A DNA stretch of 39,864 nucleotides from Snodgrassella sp. CFCC 13594 (GCF_001590725.1 NZ_LQXR01000018.1:1-39864); one strand, 5' to 3'. Counted from the stretch's first letter, positions 16,534-25,874 are shown. Notes: generated by a model not told the origin, from the letters alone. Made by a program: numbers and translations.

Positions 16534-16995
16534 TGTAATAGATGATCTGCCGAATTATTCAAGAGGATAGCACTGGCTGCGGACTCGCTTGTGCTGCAAT
16601 GCTTGGACGTACTACATATTCTCGTGCCAAATCATTAGCCATTGAACTTGGTATTGTCTCAAATCACCCGCCTTTCTACACAAGCTCCAGGGAGCTTTCT
16701 TTACTACTAAGCGAGCTTGGGTTGCATCCATCAAAGGGACGAAGGCTATCCCATTGGGAGTCTTTGAAATGCCTCAGCGTAGTGGGGATTAATTACAACG
16801 ACAAAACTGACACTTGGCACTGGGTCGTTTACGTTCCCAGCGCAAACGGCGGGTATGTGCTAGATCCTAAGAAATCGATAAAATCTGATAAACGAGAAGA
16901 CTTTAACCGCATGGTTCCACGCAGTTATATCCCAGTTGCGGTCTAATGATTCATTCAAGCCGACACCAGCATGTGAGCGCAGCCGATTTGAGGCA
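16528..16995 (+). mobile_element. Solitary integron-type gene cassette
   Basis: One promoterless gene enclosed by attC-type sites, with the ATG only 8 nt after the upstream GTTAGGC core and the gene stop codon inside the downstream attC. Both are hallmarks of integron cassettes. No integrase gene and no further cassette are seen within the window, so this is a stranded cassette (CALIN-like). It interrupts a stretch otherwise made of ordinary chromosomal genes. Confidence 0.75.
16542..16946 (+). CDS. C39-like (papain-fold) cysteine peptidase, cassette-borne
   Basis: A 134-aa protein with no signal peptide. The N-terminus IIQEDSTGCGLACAAMLG has the oxyanion Gln and the nucleophile Cys in the QxDxxxCGxACxxM pattern of C39-type peptidases. 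A central His in TWHWVVYVP and an Asp in YVLDPKK would complete the triad. Stand-alone C39-like domains without an ABC transporter have no fixed role; leader processing, host-protein cleavage or toxin activity are all possible. The gene starts right after an attC core and its end overlaps a second attC, so it was acquired as an integron cassette. No ribosome site is seen, which is common in first-position cassettes. Confidence 0.75.
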   Translation: MICRIIQEDSTGCGLACAAMLGRTTYSRAKSLAIELGIVSNHPPFYTSSRELSLLLSELGLHPSKGRRLSHWESLKCLSVVGINYNDKTDTWHWVVYVPSANGGYVLDPKKSIKSDKREDFNRMVPRSYIPVAV

Positions 16996-17001
16996 TTAGC
17001 C
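16941..17001 (+). other. attC recombination site of the cassette (core decayed)
   Basis: A 61-bp element. Its left half GTCTAATGATTCATTCAAGC is very close to the left half of the well-known aadA-type attC (GTCTAAC, then ATTC and TTCAAGCCGAC). The right half ends CGATTTGAGGCATTAGCC. The ends pair (CTAATG with CATTAG), as do CAAGCCG and CGATTTG in part. The right core ATTAGCC departs from GTTRRRY, so excision is probably impaired. Confidence 0.8.
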
Positions 17002-17150
17002 ACACAAAATCAGGATTTCACTTGTTGGACGGTTGAGCTTGTTTGCGGAATGCGCCGGCATAGGTTGTGATGTATTCAGTTGTTGATAATGTGTATATAT
17101 AAATTTTTTGTGGTTCAGAAAAGATCGGCGACTGCAGTCATGGTGCAATG

Positions 17151-17188
17151 AAAAACTGCCGCAACTGAAGAGCATCACGGCAGTTTTT
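17151..17188 (-). terminator. Terminator of the OmpA-domain gene
   Basis: An 11-bp stem AAAAACTGCCG / CGGCAGTTTTT with a 16-nt loop, 30 nt past the stop codon at 17218. A-rich and T-rich arms let it act in both directions. Confidence 0.85.
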
Positions 17189-17217
17189 CTGGATAAGTAC
17201 ATCAAGCCAGATGTAGC

Positions 17218-17766
17218 TTACTCCAGAGATACCTCTACACGGCGTGCTTCTGCTGCGTTGCCGCTGCCTTCCGTGTCTTGTGGCTTGCGCAGCTCGATTT
17301 GCGCAGACGATACGCCCAGAGCAACTACCGCTGCTTCTACGGCTTGGGCACGCTGTTTGGATACTTCGGCATTGGCCTTGGCATCGCCTGTACTGTCATG
17401 GAAGCCGGAAATTACCACTTTTTTACCTTCTTTGGCGCCCGCAACCACATCGGCCAAGGCTGTGTTGGCATCAGCCGCCAAGGCGTTAGAGCCGCTGGCG
17501 AAGTAGAATTTCACCACACCGTTGTCGACCACGACATGATCAGCTTGTGTGGCAGATGCTGGTGCGGTTGCACTGGCGCTGGTGTCACCAGTAGCGGTAT
17601 CCGATGTTGCTGCTGCAGATGATGCCGGTACTGTGGTCATGCTGTTGCCTGCCGGTTCCAATAAAATCATGCCACCGAAAAATGCCAAAACCAATGCGAT
17701 CAATACCAGCAAAGCTGCTACCCATTTGCCGATGCCTTGGTCTTGATTGTTGTTGCTGTGTTCCAT
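17218..17766 (-). CDS. Membrane-anchored OmpA-like peptidoglycan-binding protein
   Basis: 182 aa. One N-terminal membrane helix (residues 14-36, WVAALLVLIALVLAFFGGMI) places the rest in the periplasm. A Ser/Ala/Thr-rich linker (about 43-75) leads to an OmpA C-terminal domain: VKFYFASGSNALAADA, ISGFHDSTGDAKANAEVSKQRAQAV and NAAEARRVEVSLE. The D...N...S..RA pattern is the peptidoglycan-binding signature of the family. There is no lipobox, so it is anchored in the inner membrane. AGGAG lies 9 nt before the ATG. It is divergent from glyQ. No partner gene reveals a specific role. Confidence 0.88.
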   Translation of the reverse strand: MEHSNNNQDQGIGKWVAALLVLIALVLAFFGGMILLEPAGNSMTTVPASSAAATSDTATGDTSASATAPASATQADHVVVDNGVVKFYFASGSNALAADANTALADVVAGAKEGKKVVISGFHDSTGDAKANAEVSKQRAQAVEAAVVALGVSSAQIELRKPQDTEGSGNAAEARRVEVSLE

Positions 17767-18023
17767 TCAATGCGCTCCTAAAAATCGTGAATTGTGAGTT
17801 TTTCTGATGCGTGCTGAAGCTGAATGTGCTCGGCACGAACAGTGCTTGCTGTTTTACCCGATTAGTATATCGCAAGCCCATTTGTTTTCCATCTGCTTGG
17901 CTAAAATGGCCGCATCAAAATAGCCAATGTTTAACTTGGTTAAAACAGCGTTCGTCTTTGGCTATTCAATTGCGGTGCAAAGCAGTAAAATAACGCCCTT
18001 TGCAGGCAACCGATGATTCCGTC

Positions 18024-18941
18024 ATGCTGACTTTTCAAGAAATTATTTTCACTTTACAAAACTATTGGGCCAAACACGGTTGTGTGGTTTTACAGCCATT
18101 GGATATGGAAGTGGGCGCAGGCACCAGCCATCCGGCTACCTGTTTGCGCGCGTTGGGGCCTGAGCCTTGGTTTGCTGCTTATGTGCAGCCTTCGCGCCGC
18201 CCTAAAGATGGCCGGTATGGTGAAAACCCCAATCGGCTGCAGCATTATTATCAATTTCAGGTGGCTTTAAAGCCTGCGCCCGATAATATTCAAGATTTGT
18301 ATCTCAACTCGCTCAAAGAACTGGGCATAGATCCCCAGCAGCATGACATTCGTTTTGTGGAAGATGACTGGGAAAATCCCACGCTGGGTGCTTGGGGCCT
18401 GGGTTGGGAAGTTTGGCTCAATGGCATGGAGGTCACTCAATTTACGTATTTCCAACAGGTTGGTGGAATTGACTGTTCGCCGGTATTGGGTGAAATCACT
18501 TATGGTATCGAACGTTTGGCCATGTATTTGCAAGGTGTGGAAAACGTTTACGACTTGGTGTGGGCCAAAACATTGGATGGGCATACCGTGACGTATGGTG
18601 ATGTGTACCACCAAAATGAAGTTGAACAGTCTACCTACAATTTCGAATACAGCAATGCTGATTGGTTGTTGGATCAATTCAACCATTATGAAGTGGAAGC
18701 CAAGCGTTTGTTGGCGTTGGACGACGTGGATTTGGCCTTGCCTGCCTATGAGTTGGTACTCAAAGCCGGTCACACGTTCAATCTTTTGGATGCAAGAGGG
18801 GCTATTTCAGTGACCGAACGGGCTACTTATATTGGTCGTGTGCGCGCATTGAGTCGATTGGTGGCCCATAAATACGTGGAAAGTCGTGAGCGCTTGGGTT
18901 TCCCTTTGCTCAAAAATACCGGCAACACTGTGGCTGCCTGA
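18024..18941 (+). CDS. glyQ: Glycine-tRNA ligase alpha subunit
   Basis: 305 aa; the alpha subunit of the alpha2beta2 glycyl-tRNA synthetase, holding the class II catalytic core. The text [39 protein letters not shown] and [13 protein letters not shown] is essentially invariant in bacterial GlyQ. The ATG at 18024 ([11 protein letters not shown]) is the family start; a longer frame from a TTG at 18000 is not needed. The stop codon TGA (18939-18941) lies within a near-DUS TGGCTGCCTGAA. glyS follows after 22 nt. Confidence 0.98.
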   Translation: MLTFQEIIFTLQNYWAKHGCVVLQPLDMEVGAGTSHPATCLRALGPEPWFAAYVQPSRRPKDGRYGENPNRLQHYYQFQVALKPAPDNIQDLYLNSLKELGIDPQQHDIRFVEDDWENPTLGAWGLGWEVWLNGMEVTQFTYFQQVGGIDCSPVLGEITYGIERLAMYLQGVENVYDLVWAKTLDGHTVTYGDVYHQNEVEQSTYNFEYSNADWLLDQFNHYEVEAKRLLALDDVDLALPAYELVLKAGHTFNLLDARGAISVTERATYIGRVRALSRLVAHKYVESRERLGFPLLKNTGNTVAA

Positions 18942-18963
18942 AAATAAGGCGCGAAAGACAAAA

Positions 18964-21026
18964 ATGACCGATACATTATTGATTGAACTAAGAACTGAAG
19001 AGTTGCCCCCAAAAGCACTGAACCAATTGGGCGAATGCTTGGCTGCTGCGGTGGTTGAGGGTTTAGAAAAAGCCCAGCTGGTGACATCGCCAGCAAAATA
19101 CAGTGTATTTGCTTCTCCGCGCCGATTGGCCATGTTGGTGCCGCACGTGAAAGCGGTACAAGCTGATCAGCAGGTGATTAAAAAAGGGCCGAGTGTCGTC
19201 GCGGGCATGAAAGAAGGAGTGCCTACGAAAGCATTGCAAGGGTTTGCCCGTGCCAATCATGTGGATGTGGCGGCTTTAACGCAAATAGATGATGGCAAAC
19301 AAATGGTGTTTGCCTACGAATACACGCAAGCAGGCCAGCCTTTGGCGGCGCTACTCAGTGATATTTTGGCTCAGGCGGTGAAAAAATTGCCGATTCCCAA
19401 GGTTATGCACTGGGGCAGCAGCACGCATACCTTTGTGCGCCCAGTTCATGGTTTGGTTATGGTGCACGGCAATACAGTGGTGCCGGGTGAGGTGCTCGGA
19501 TTGACGAGCCAAAACTGGACGTTGGGCCACCGATTTTTGAGTCATGGTCAAATCGTATTGGCTAATGCAGATGATTATCCACGTCAAATGGCAGAAGAAG
19601 GCAAGGTCATTGCCAGTTTTGCGTCACGCCGGGCGTTAATCGCGCGCGAATTGGATAAAAACGCGACGGCTCTGCAAGCGACCGTAGCCGCTGATGATGC
19701 ACTGCTGGATGAAGTGACTGCATTGGTGGAGTGGCCAGTGGTGCTGCAAGCCGGTTTTGAGTCACATTTTTTACGTGTGCCGCAAGAATGCTTGATTTTA
19801 ACCATGCAGCAGAACCAAAAATATTTTCCGCTTTTGGATACGGAAGGCAAATTGATGAATCGCTTTTTGCTGGTATCCAATTTGCAAACGGCGGATCCCA
19901 GTCACATCATTCACGGCAATGAACGTGTCCTGCGTGCTCGCTTATCTGATGCGGCGTTCTTCTTCAAACAAGATCAAAAAGCCTCATTGGCCAGCCGCCT
20001 GCCCAAATTAATGCACGTGGTTTACCACAATAAATTGGGTAGCCAAGCAGAACGCGTTTCTCGTTTGATGCAGCTAACGCAAGGGATTGCTCAAGCGCTG
20101 GGTGCCAATGTGACCAAAGCGGTGCGTGCGGCAGAGTTGGCAAAAGCCGATCTGCTCACTGAAATGGTGGGCGAATTTCCAGAGTTACAAGGTACCATGG
20201 GCAAATATTATGCCTTGCATGATGGCGAAGATGCTGAGGTTGCGCGAGCCATCGAGCAGCATTACCAACCGCGTTTTGCAGGGGATGCCTTGCCGGATGA
20301 CCCAATCGGCACTGCCGTGCCTTGGCTGATAAGTTGGAAACTTTGGTGGGGATTTGGGGCATTGGTTTGGTGCCCACTGGGGATAAAGATCCTTACGCTT
20401 TGCGTCGTTCCGCGTTGGGTGTATTGCGTATGCTGATGCAACAGGGCTTAGAAGTAACGCCGTTGTTGCAAGCTGCCTACAATACCTTTCCAGCAGGGAA
20501 ATTGGCTGAGCACACAGTGGTGGAAGTGGCTGAATTTATGCGTGCACGGTTGGCGGTATTGCTGCAAAACGATTATGCCCATGATGAGGTGGCAGCGGTG
20601 TTGGGTGGTGCCACGCACAATTTGGGCGAAGTGGCAGATAAGCTCAAGGCTGTGGCGGAATTTAAGAAGCTGCCTGAAGCGGCTGCTTTGGCCGCAGCGA
20701 ACAAGCGTGTGCATAATCTATTAAAGAAAACCGATGCCGATGCCTTGCCTGAAGTGGCCGAACCACTGCTACAGCTACCTCAAGAAAAAGCCTTGTTTGC
20801 AGCCACCCAAAACTTGAGTGCACACATTCACCAAGCGCTCGAGGCCAAAGATTTTCAGGCAGCCTTGGCGGTTTTGGCTGGGATTAAACCTAAAGTAGAT
20901 GCATTTTTTGATGAAGTCATGGTGATGGACAAAGACGAGGCGGTGAGGAATAACCGGCTGGCGCTGCTCAAAGATTTATCTGCACAAATGAACGCCGTGG
21001 CCGATATTTCATTATTAAATGACTGA
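18964..21026 (+). pseudogene. glyS: Glycine-tRNA ligase beta subunit, apparent -1 frameshift
   Basis: The beta subunit binds and positions tRNA-Gly and is essential with GlyQ. The gene starts with MTDTLLIELRTEELPPKAL and would give about 687 aa, close to E. coli GlyS (689). The frame changes near 20318: upstream reads DDPIGTAV, and the expected continuation ALADKLETLVGIWGIG is in the -1 frame from 20319, running cleanly to 21026 with GDKDPYALRRSALGVLRM. One missing base between GT (20317-20318) and GCC (20319-20321) explains it; an ancestral GTG GCC fits. No slippery heptamer is visible at the junction, so programmed frameshifting is unlikely. Since this would be lethal without another GlyRS, a sequencing or assembly error is the first explanation. 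Confidence 0.92.
20854..20865 (-). repeat. DUS inside glyS
   Basis: TTCAGGCAGCCT in coding sequence. Confidence 0.85.
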
Positions 21027-21089
21027 TTAAAAAGCATTCAGGCAACGGATATTGGCTTGAATTCATATGGCAATCGGCAAGGAGGGTGC

Positions 21090-21545
21090 ATGTTATTGGA
21101 TCACGTGGTGTTTCACACTGAAGAAGATTATCCGGCTGATTTGTCTATGGCGCATGCAGCCACCCATATGGGCTACTATTGGTCATGGGCAGCGCGGCGG
21201 GATCTGGTCAATCAGCAATGGGATGAAGTCGCCAATGACGACATGGCTGCCCTCAAACTTGGGCAGATGAGTGGTGCGCAATTTGTGTTGGAAAACATGG
21301 GTGGCGGCTTGGAAGACACGGATTTTAATGAAGAAGGCCGACGGTTTTCGCTGTTTTATTACGATGACGAAGACGAAGGTTATGGCCGTTTCATGGAAGA
21401 TTATGTGGGCACACTCAATACCCCGGCGCTCACCAGTTTTTATCATGTGCTTGTTAATGATGAAAACCAAGCGTTGCTGGATGGCGTGTTTGATGCCGCG
21501 TTGGCGCAATGGCGTCGCAGTTTGCGACCACAAAGCCAGGGGTAA
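21090..21545 (+). CDS. Conserved hypothetical protein, DUF7832-like
   Basis: A soluble, acidic 151-aa protein. The N-terminal wording LLDHVVFHTEEDYPADL and AATHMGYYWSWAARRDL resembles a widespread family of unknown function (DUF7832, tentative) that has a conserved THIGMYLAW-type motif. The ATG at 21090 is chosen over 21057 because AAGGAGGG lies directly before it. It lies between glyS and gmhB, 3 nt before gmhB, in what looks like one operon. No function can be assigned. Confidence 0.7.
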   Translation: MLLDHVVFHTEEDYPADLSMAHAATHMGYYWSWAARRDLVNQQWDEVANDDMAALKLGQMSGAQFVLENMGGGLEDTDFNEEGRRFSLFYYDDEDEGYGRFMEDYVGTLNTPALTSFYHVLVNDENQALLDGVFDAALAQWRRSLRPQSQG

Positions 21546-21548
21546 ATC

Positions 21549-22133
21549 ATGGCCATTGCCGGCTACAATAAACTGATTATTTTGGATCGTGATGGTGTGA
21601 TGAACGCTGTACACAATCATGAGCCCATTACGGATCCAGATGATTGGACCGCATTACCCGGCAGCATGGATGCCATTGCGTTTCTCACTCAGGCTGATTA
21701 CACCGTGGTGGTGGCGGAAAATATGTCGGGTATCGGCCGTGGTAAGATTAGCATGCAGCAGTTGAATGAGGTGCATGCCAAGATGCACATGCAAATCAAA
21801 AAAACCGGTGGGCATATTAGTGGCGTTTGGTTTTGCCCCCACACAGCCGCCGCCGATTGCAGTTGCCGTAAACCTCGAGCAGGCATGGTGCTGGATATTC
21901 TGGATCGTTTGCACATGAAAGCCGAAAATACGTGGCTGGTGGGGGATAGCTTGCGTGATTTGCAGGCCATTGAATCGGTGGGCGGACACCCAGCGCTGGT
22001 GTTGACCGGTAAGGGCAAGCAAACGCTGGCTCAAGAAGCCTTGCCTGAAGACACTCAAGTGTTTGATGATTTGCTGGCTTTTGCCAAATACCGCATTGAA
22101 CAAGACAGTCCTGACGACGAAAAGGAAGCATAA
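21549..22133 (+). CDS. gmhB: D-glycero-D-manno-heptose-1,7-bisphosphate 7-phosphatase
   Basis: A 194-aa HAD-superfamily phosphatase in the ADP-heptose pathway for the LOS inner core. HAD motif I is LDRDGV (Asp13 and Asp15). The Zn-loop ligands are Cys96, His98, Cys104 and Cys106 (FCPH, CSCRKP). Lys108 and VGDSLRD (Asp133, Asp137) supply motifs III and IV. The motif II segment is odd: residues 54-64 read VVAENMSGIGR where the family has VATNQSGIGR, so the conserved Thr is Glu57 and Gln is Met59. The frame is intact and the rest is typical, so it may be active with changed kinetics. AGGGG precedes the ATG. It is followed by plsC after 3 nt. Confidence 0.92.
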   Translation: MAIAGYNKLIILDRDGVMNAVHNHEPITDPDDWTALPGSMDAIAFLTQADYTVVVAENMSGIGRGKISMQQLNEVHAKMHMQIKKTGGHISGVWFCPHTAAADCSCRKPRAGMVLDILDRLHMKAENTWLVGDSLRDLQAIESVGGHPALVLTGKGKQTLAQEALPEDTQVFDDLLAFAKYRIEQDSPDDEKEA

Positions 22134-22136
22134 TTC

Positions 22137-22907
22137 ATGTTATTGCTGCGCAATTTGTTTTATTGGCTGTTTTTGGTGGTGTTTACAGTGTGTTTTTTGC
22201 CCATTGTGTTGGTGTCGATGTTGATCCCCAAGGGCGTAAATTACACCACTACCTTTTGGGCTTTATCCTTGTTGTGGATGCTGGAGCATGTGGTCGGCTT
22301 AAAATACCGGGTGGAAGGCAAGGAAAATATTCCAGCCGAGCCTTCTATCATTTGCTGCAAGCATCAGTCTGGCTGGGAGACCTTGGCCATGCAGCATTTC
22401 TTCCCTTTGCTGGTGTTTGTGGCCAAACGCGAATTGTTTAAAATTCCGTTTTTTGGTTGGGGATTAAAGTGGGCCGGTACCATAGGCATTGACCGTGGCA
22501 ACCCCACTAAGGCGTCGCAACAAATCATTGATCAAGGCGTGAAGCGTAAAGCTCAAGGGTTGTGGATTTGTATTTTTCCAGAAGGCACGCGCATCAAACC
22601 TGGGTTTCGTGGTCGCTATAAACACGGTGCTGCCCGGATGGCGCAGTTATTGCATATGAATGTGGTGCCCGTGGCGCTCAATAGTGGTGAATTCTGGCCG
22701 AAAAACTCATTTTTGAAATACCCGGGTACCATCAGTGTGGTGATCGGTAAACCCATTGCCTATGATGCGGCGCCCAATCCAGAAGCGCTCACTCATCTTT
22801 GCGAAACTTGGATTGAGAATGAGCAAGCCAAGATTCAAGGCGCAGGCCCATTTGGCCCCAAGCAGCCACAAGTGCCTACACCACCCTTGAGCAAGACTCG
22901 GCTTTAA
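22137..22907 (+). CDS. plsC: 1-acyl-sn-glycerol-3-phosphate acyltransferase
   Basis: A 256-aa inner-membrane lysophosphatidate acyltransferase (NlaA/PlsC family) that forms phosphatidic acid. Two N-terminal hydrophobic stretches (about 3-30 and 37-50) are followed by the catalytic KHQSGWET, an HX4E version of the usual HX4D box that is common in this branch. The substrate motif FPEGTRIKPG and the VPVALNSGEFWP block are present. It is the last gene of the glyQ-to-plsC run and ends at a DUS-type terminator. Confidence 0.93.
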   Translation: MLLLRNLFYWLFLVVFTVCFLPIVLVSMLIPKGVNYTTTFWALSLLWMLEHVVGLKYRVEGKENIPAEPSIICCKHQSGWETLAMQHFFPLLVFVAKRELFKIPFFGWGLKWAGTIGIDRGNPTKASQQIIDQGVKRKAQGLWICIFPEGTRIKPGFRGRYKHGAARMAQLLHMNVVPVALNSGEFWPKNSFLKYPGTISVVIGKPIAYDAAPNPEALTHLCETWIENEQAKIQGAGPFGPKQPQVPTPPLSKTRL

Positions 22908-22912
22908 TATTT

Positions 22913-22945
22913 AAGGCTGCCTGAACCCGATTTAGGCAGCCTTTT
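22913..22945 (+). terminator. DUS-containing terminator after plsC
   Basis: AAGGCTGCCT (22913-22922) pairs with AGGCAGCCTT (22934-22943) and is followed by TTT. It starts 6 nt past the stop codon and includes one full DUS (22914-22925). Confidence 0.85.
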
Positions 22946-22960
22946 CATCACTAGCTATCT

Positions 22961-23695
22961 ATGCTTGAAATCTATCATACCCAAGACGGTACACGCATTG
23001 CCTTTCGCCTCTATCGGCGGGCGCGTAAAAATCTGATTTTGCGGATCGAAACAGCGCATGTATTGAGCATCAGCGTACCGCCCAGATTCAGCATGCAATC
23101 GTTACAAACGTGGTTGCGTGCCAATGAGGCGGTTGTGTTGCGGTATTGGCGCAAAGCGCAGCAAATGCCGTCGGCACAAACATGGCTAGGGTTGCCTGAA
23201 AAGTTGTGGTATCAAGGCGTGCTATATCCTATAAGGCGTGATGGCTGCATTCAATCTATTCAATGGTGTATGCACCAAGGCTTTGCGGTACCCGAAAATC
23301 ATCATGCCGACGCTGATTATCAAGCAGCTGCAGCGTTGCATGTGTGGCTAAAGCAAGCTGCGCAAGCCTCCTTGCTTCCGCGTTTGCATGCGTGGGCGGA
23401 CAATTTAGCGCTCACGCCAGCGGGGGTGGGGCTCTCCTCTGCCAAAACCTTTTGGGGGGTGTGCCGCGCCCGCACGGGTATTCGTTTGAATTGGCGTCTG
23501 ATTGGGGCGCCGGATTGGGTGGTAGACTATGTATGTATTCATGAATTGTGCCATCTTCCACACCCCAATCACAGTCTCGCCTTTTGGGCTTTGGTGCGTA
23601 CACATACGCCGCATGTGGATGCGGCCAAGGATTGGTTGAAAACGCACGGGCCTGACTTGTTTCAATTGGATGCGGTGGTCATCAGCAAACGCTAA
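22961..23695 (+). CDS. YgjP-like zinc metallopeptidase (M48-type, DUF45)
   Basis: 244 aa. An N-terminal beta-rich segment (RARKNLILRIETAHVLSISVP) and the C-terminal domain VVDYVCIHELCHLPHPNHSLAFWALV define the YgjP/DUF45 family. HELCH is the HExxH zinc motif and the third His is in PNHS. Homologues are cytoplasmic or SprT-like metalloproteases with poorly known substrates. It begins directly after the plsC terminator, so it may have its own promoter. Confidence 0.88.
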   Translation: MLEIYHTQDGTRIAFRLYRRARKNLILRIETAHVLSISVPPRFSMQSLQTWLRANEAVVLRYWRKAQQMPSAQTWLGLPEKLWYQGVLYPIRRDGCIQSIQWCMHQGFAVPENHHADADYQAAAALHVWLKQAAQASLLPRLHAWADNLALTPAGVGLSSAKTFWGVCRARTGIRLNWRLIGAPDWVVDYVCIHELCHLPHPNHSLAFWALVRTHTPHVDAAKDWLKTHGPDLFQLDAVVISKR

Positions 23696-23714
23696 GTCGG
23701 CGGCCAACACAAAA

Positions 23715-23744
23715 CAGGCTGCCTGAATGTTTTCAGGCAGCCTG
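23715..23744. terminator. Inverted DUS pair between converging genes
   Basis: CAGGCTGCCTGAA (23715-23727) and its complement (23732-23744) form a 13-bp stem with a 4-nt loop between the ygjP-like gene and nadE. It serves both directions. Confidence 0.85.
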
Positions 23745-23762
23745 CCGGGCGTGAGATTCACA

Positions 23763-24554
23763 TTATTTCAACAAATTAGCCGGAATGGTACACACGGGGA
23801 TGGGATTGATTTTGTGAACCATGGCCTTGTGGTGGCGCTCGTAAATTTCAAATACTTCGCGCTCGCGGCCATTGAAATCACCGGCAGTGTGACGATCATA
23901 TACGCCCATGGCCCATTCTAATTCGGGATAGCTGGCCCCGATTTGATCTTCATCGGTTTTGTCGGTGTCCCATAAACCATCGGTGGGCTCTGCTTCTTGG
24001 ATGCTTTTCGGTACGTCCAACGCCTTGGCCAATTCATACACTTCAGTTTTGAGTAAGTCAGCAATTGGGCTGATATCAACACCGCCATCACCGTATTTGG
24101 TGAAGAAGCCCACGCCAAAATCTTCGACTTTGTTGCCTGTGCCGGTTACCAGCAAACCACGTTCTTGTGCATAATAATACAGAGCAATCATGCGGATACG
24201 GCTGCGGGCATTGGCCAGCGCCAACTGAGTTTGGTGTTCTTTGGGGTCGCCAATGTCAACGGCCATGACAAAAGAATCAAACGTACGGGTCAAATCCACC
24301 CAATGTTCTTCAACATTGTCAAAGCGGGCTTTGAGTTGTTTGATGTGCTCTTGGGCGCGGCCAATTTGATCGGTTTTTTGGTGGATGGGCATTTCCAACA
24401 CCAATGTGGGCAGGCCTGTTTTGGCGGCCAATGCGGAAACTACGGCTGAGTCAATCCCACCGGATACCCCCACCACAAAGCCTTTCATTTGCGCTTCGTT
24501 GGCGTAATCTTTCAACCAGTTCACAATGTAGTCAATCACAGCAGCAGTTTGCAT
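23763..24554 (-). CDS. nadE: NH3-dependent NAD+ synthetase
   Basis: A 263-aa cytoplasmic enzyme that amidates deamido-NAD+, the last step of NAD synthesis. The PP-loop VVGVSGGIDSAVV lies at about residues 28-40, and GTGNKVEDFGVGFFTKYGDGG is the family block for the second nucleotide site. It lacks a glutaminase domain, hence ammonia-dependent. The ATG at 24554 has AAGGA 8 nt upstream and is preferred over 24593. Confidence 0.96.
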   Translation of the reverse strand: MQTAAVIDYIVNWLKDYANEAQMKGFVVGVSGGIDSAVVSALAAKTGLPTLVLEMPIHQKTDQIGRAQEHIKQLKARFDNVEEHWVDLTRTFDSFVMAVDIGDPKEHQTQLALANARSRIRMIALYYYAQERGLLVTGTGNKVEDFGVGFFTKYGDGGVDISPIADLLKTEVYELAKALDVPKSIQEAEPTDGLWDTDKTDEDQIGASYPELEWAMGVYDRHTAGDFNGREREVFEIYERHHKAMVHKINPIPVCTIPANLLK

Positions 24555-24727
24555 GGCGTTGTCCTTGAGCCTGAGGTTGTGCATGGCAGCCAATATACTG
24601 CCAAACGGGGCTACCTGAAAAGTAGGGTGTAGAGATTCATTGCGGTGGACTAACTGTTTTTCGGACTGTGGTGTGCAGTGTGGGTCATATCGGTTAAAAT
24701 AAACGCGTTTTTGCCTAAAGAGCCGCC

Positions 24728-25111
24728 ATGCACCATCCCTTGCCTGATGAAATCCGCTTGAATCACGATAAAACCGCGCTGAGCTTGGTTTATGCCGAGC
24801 ACTGCCATCATCTATCAGCAGAGTATTTGCGTGTATTTTCGCCCAGCGCCGAGGTGCGAGGCCATGCGCCCGGGCAAGAAGTCCTACAGGTGGGCAAACG
24901 CCATGTCACCATTACGGGGCTTACGCCGATGGGCAATTATGCGTTGAAAATTAGTTTCAGTGATGGGCATGACAGCGGCTTGTATGATTGGGATTATTTA
25001 TACGAGTTGGCTACGCAGCAGGTGGGGCGTTGGGCCGATTACGAACAACAACTGCGGTTGCTGGCGCCAGCCGGGATGCTTCCTGATGCATTCAGGCAGC
25101 CCATACCATGA
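24728..25111 (+). CDS. DUF971 / GBBH-like N-terminal domain protein
   Basis: 127 aa. [70 protein letters not shown] is typical of the stand-alone DUF971 family, related to the N-terminal domain of gamma-butyrobetaine hydroxylase. Homologues are often found next to ubiE, as here (25 nt apart). Iron-sulfur links have been proposed for related proteins, but nothing in this sequence proves a function. Its 3' end carries a near-DUS (TTCAGGCAGCCC). Confidence 0.85.
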   Translation: MHHPLPDEIRLNHDKTALSLVYAEHCHHLSAEYLRVFSPSAEVRGHAPGQEVLQVGKRHVTITGLTPMGNYALKISFSDGHDSGLYDWDYLYELATQQVGRWADYEQQLRLLAPAGMLPDAFRQPIP

Positions 25112-25136
25112 GCAAGAACCAGCAGAAAGCACAAAC

Positions 25137-25874
25137 ATGAGCGATCACAAAACCCATTTTGGCTACCAAACCGTGGATGAAACAGAAAAAGCCGGCAAAG
25201 TGGCTGAGGTGTTTCATTCGGTGGCGAAAAATTACGACATCATGAATGACGTAATGTCTGGCGGTATGCACCGCATCTGGAAACACTTCACCATCAATAC
25301 CGCACCTTTGAAAAAAGGCGATAAGGTGTTGGATATTGCTGGCGGTACCGGTGATTTATCGCGCGGCTGGGCCAAGCGCGTGGGGCCAACGGGTGAGGTG
25401 TGGCTGACCGATATTAATTCATCCATGTTAACCGTGGGCCGAGACCGGCTGCTTAATGAAGGTGTAGCTTTACCCGTGGCGTTGTGTGACGCGGAAAAGC
25501 TGCCGTTTCCCGACCATTATTTTAATTTGGTATCGGTGGCTTTTGGTTTGCGCAATATGACGCATAAAGAGCAGGCATTAGCAGAAATGTACCGCGTATT
25601 GAAGCCAGGTGGCAGCTTGCTGGTGTTGGAGTTCTCCCGTGTGGCCGCGCCACTGAAACCTGTTTACGATTTGTATTCATTCAAAATGTTGCCACTGATG
25701 GGTAAGTTCATTGCCAAAGATGCCGAGAGCTACCAATATTTGGCTGAATCCATCCGCATGCACCCAGATCAAGAAACCTTAAAGCAGATGATGCTGGATG
25801 TGGGCTTTGACCGTGTTAGCTACAACAATATGACTGCTGGTGTAGTGGCCTTGCACAAAGGTGTAAAATTCTAG
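25137..25874 (+). CDS. ubiE: Ubiquinone/menaquinone C-methyltransferase UbiE
   Basis: A 245-aa SAM-dependent class I methyltransferase for the C-methylation step of ubiquinone (and menaquinone, if present). The SAM-binding motif I is [16 protein letters not shown]. Family signatures [25 protein letters not shown] and [30 protein letters not shown] are present. The start [18 protein letters not shown] is the family start. It lies downstream of the DUF971 gene in the same direction. Confidence 0.97.
   Translation: MSDHKTHFGYQTVDETEKAGKVAEVFHSVAKNYDIMNDVMSGGMHRIWKHFTINTAPLKKGDKVLDIAGGTGDLSRGWAKRVGPTGEVWLTDINSSMLTVGRDRLLNEGVALPVALCDAEKLPFPDHYFNLVSVAFGLRNMTHKEQALAEMYRVLKPGGSLLVLEFSRVAAPLKPVYDLYSFKMLPLMGKFIAKDAESYQYLAESIRMHPDQETLKQMMLDVGFDRVSYNNMTAGVVALHKGVKF

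Noticed and set aside
20300..20440. Programmed -1 frameshift in glyS
   Set aside because: No X-XXY-YYZ heptamer at the junction; slippage further downstream would not restore the conserved ALADKLET residues.
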